Below, in pieces: positions 6,311-6,800 of a stretch of DNA of 6,800 nucleotides. The stretch covers positions 1,294 to 8,093 of the forward strand of contig DJOC01000080.1 in the NCBI GenBank assembly GCA_002439555.1, read 5' to 3'. The translations under genes were made by a program, and so were the position numbers. The notes under the pieces were generated by a model, which was not told the DNA's origin, did no database searches, and saw only the letters and a program-made list of their open reading frames with translations. This stretch comes from Caryophanales bacterium UBA6448 (GTDB lineage Bacteria > Bacillota_I > Bacilli_A > RF39 > UBA660). Each line of letters begins with the position of its first letter. The first letter of the stretch is position 1.

Positions 6311-6535
6311 ATACTGCATGTTTTGTTGATTGTCTTCATTAAGAAGATGGACTAAAAAACAAGAGTATGTTTAAAAACATCATATTTTATGAGACATAGA
6401 ATATTGCTAAGTATAAAGCAAAATAACACTCAATTTATGGTTAATGAAAAATTAACTAATGTAAAATCAATGCACAGTCAATTCAAAGAATCTATAAAAA
6501 AATATGAAGAAAATAAAAAAATTATCAACTTTTAA
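6311..6535 (+). pseudogene. Decayed short coding region, possibly an IS1595-type transposase remnant
   Basis: A plus-strand frame from 6332 reads VFIKKMD, a TAA at 6353-6355, then KTRVCLKTSYFMRHRILLSI and on to a stop at 6533-6535; the last ATG-started part (6389-6535) is 48 codons. One frame away, 6315-6326 encodes CMFC. Together this recalls the zinc-ribbon plus helix segment of IS1595/ISXO2-like transposases (C-x2-C...VC, then T-S-F-x-W-R-H-x-I-L). The tail NVKSMHSQFKESIKKYE recalls their C-terminal NSxHSxLKxFIxKF segment. The catalytic middle would be deleted. The matches are short and from memory. An alternative is an unrelated small decayed protein, since the next frame (6530-6583) encodes a hydrophobic stretch, LTFLSVFILTFIIVIKK. 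There is no ribosome binding site at the ATG. Confidence 0.3.
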
Positions 6536-6581
6536 CTTTGACATTTTTATCAGTTTTTATATTAACATTTATAATTGTTAT

Positions 6582-6621
6582 AAAAAAAGAAAATCGGCTT
6601 CACAAAGCGAAGCACGATTTT
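6582..6621 (-). terminator. Terminator of the surface-type gene, probably two-way
   Basis: AAAATCG-GCTTC (6590-6601) pairs with GAAGC-A-CGATTTT (6609-6621), giving 12 pairs with one bulged base and a 7-base loop. On the minus strand it follows the stop codon by one base and is followed by a run of seven Ts (6588-6582). On the plus strand it also ends in TTTT, so it can stop transcripts from both sides. Confidence 0.85.
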
Positions 6622-6622
6622 T

Positions 6623-6800
6623 TTAATTGCCTAACATTAGTTTATATGGGTTACCCTCAGTTCCATTTCCTGAAACAACATATACATTAGATTTAAGATA
6701 TAAGACTGGCCTAACTGCATAACCGATATAAGCCGAATCCGAGAGGAGCCCGCCAGAGTCGACGACGTGAACAGGGTTAGAGGAACTGTAGGCTGTCATT
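6623..6800 (-). CDS. C-terminal end of a surface or pilin-like protein (partial)
   Basis: An open minus-strand frame enters from the right edge and ends at TAA 6623-6625. About 58 codons are visible and the N-terminus lies outside; the ATG at 6797-6799 is probably internal. The visible part reads TAYSSSNPVHVVDSGGLLSD, SAYIGYA, then VRPVLYLKSNVYVVSGNGTE and GNPYKLMLGN. The RPV-LKSN-SGxGTxxNPYxL tail is one I know from the ends of pilin-like and other surface proteins of Bacillota; no database was searched. Codons nearest the edge (6716-6799) are rich in third-position C and T (GTC, CTC, GAC, CAC, TCC), unlike the A/T-ending codons of every other gene here, while the tail codons are typical of the window. 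This could be a diversified segment, a transferred segment or an assembly join. A terminator follows directly. Confidence 0.7.
   Translation of the reverse strand, partial: MTAYSSSNPVHVVDSGGLLSDSAYIGYAVRPVLYLKSNVYVVSGNGTEGNPYKLMLGN

Noticed and set aside
6538..6575. TTGACA (6538-6543) with TATATT (6558-6563) or TATAAT (6570-6575) as a plus-strand promoter
   Set aside because: Spacers are 14 and 26 bases, both far from 17, and a terminator follows at once with no gene downstream on that strand.
1..6800. CRISPR array, tRNA or rRNA gene, or a template repeat matching 6716-6800
   Set aside because: No spaced direct repeats, no cloverleaf-like or rRNA-like segment, and no second GC-rich copy were seen by eye anywhere in the window.

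Overview
The window is AT-rich DNA with Bacillota-type signals: strong AGGAGG-like ribosome binding sites, TATAAT promoters, tightly packed overlapping genes and T-tailed hairpin terminators. Gene order and protein style suggest Bacilli or a Mycoplasmatota-related (RF39-like gut) lineage. That placement is an inference; no species can be named. All four tryptophans in confidently assigned genes are TGG and all stops are TAA or TAG, so the standard code fits.

Region 1 (about 4990 down to 1, minus strand) is the nusA-infB operon for translation and transcription factors. A promoter (4961-4989) and a hairpin leader (4925-4946) precede rimP, nusA, rnpM (ylxR), a dCMP deaminase, infB, rbfA and an unidentified gene cut by the window edge. 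The genes overlap or are separated by at most 27 bases, and several ribosome binding sites lie inside the preceding gene. Three things depart from the usual operon. RimP ends after its N-terminal domain. The ylxQ position holds a zinc-dependent dCMP deaminase. The gene after rbfA is not truB.

Region 2 (4990-6030) holds a divergent promoter and a plus-strand gene for a membrane protein with two cytoplasmic zinc ribbons, one membrane span, an Asn/Tyr-rich spacer and an outside domain. It ends at a strong terminator.

Region 3 (6031-6800) is accessory and decayed. It contains a minus-strand remnant of a pilin-like or surface protein with two in-frame stops, a plus-strand remnant that may come from an IS1595-type transposase, and the 3' end of a minus-strand surface-type gene entering from the right edge. 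The last 80 bases of that gene are 54% GC (43 of 80) and poor in A on the coding strand, just upstream of a conserved RPV-LKS-SG-G-NPY tail. That pattern would fit the variable repeat of a diversity-generating retroelement. No template repeat or reverse transcriptase is inside the window, so this is a hypothesis to test.
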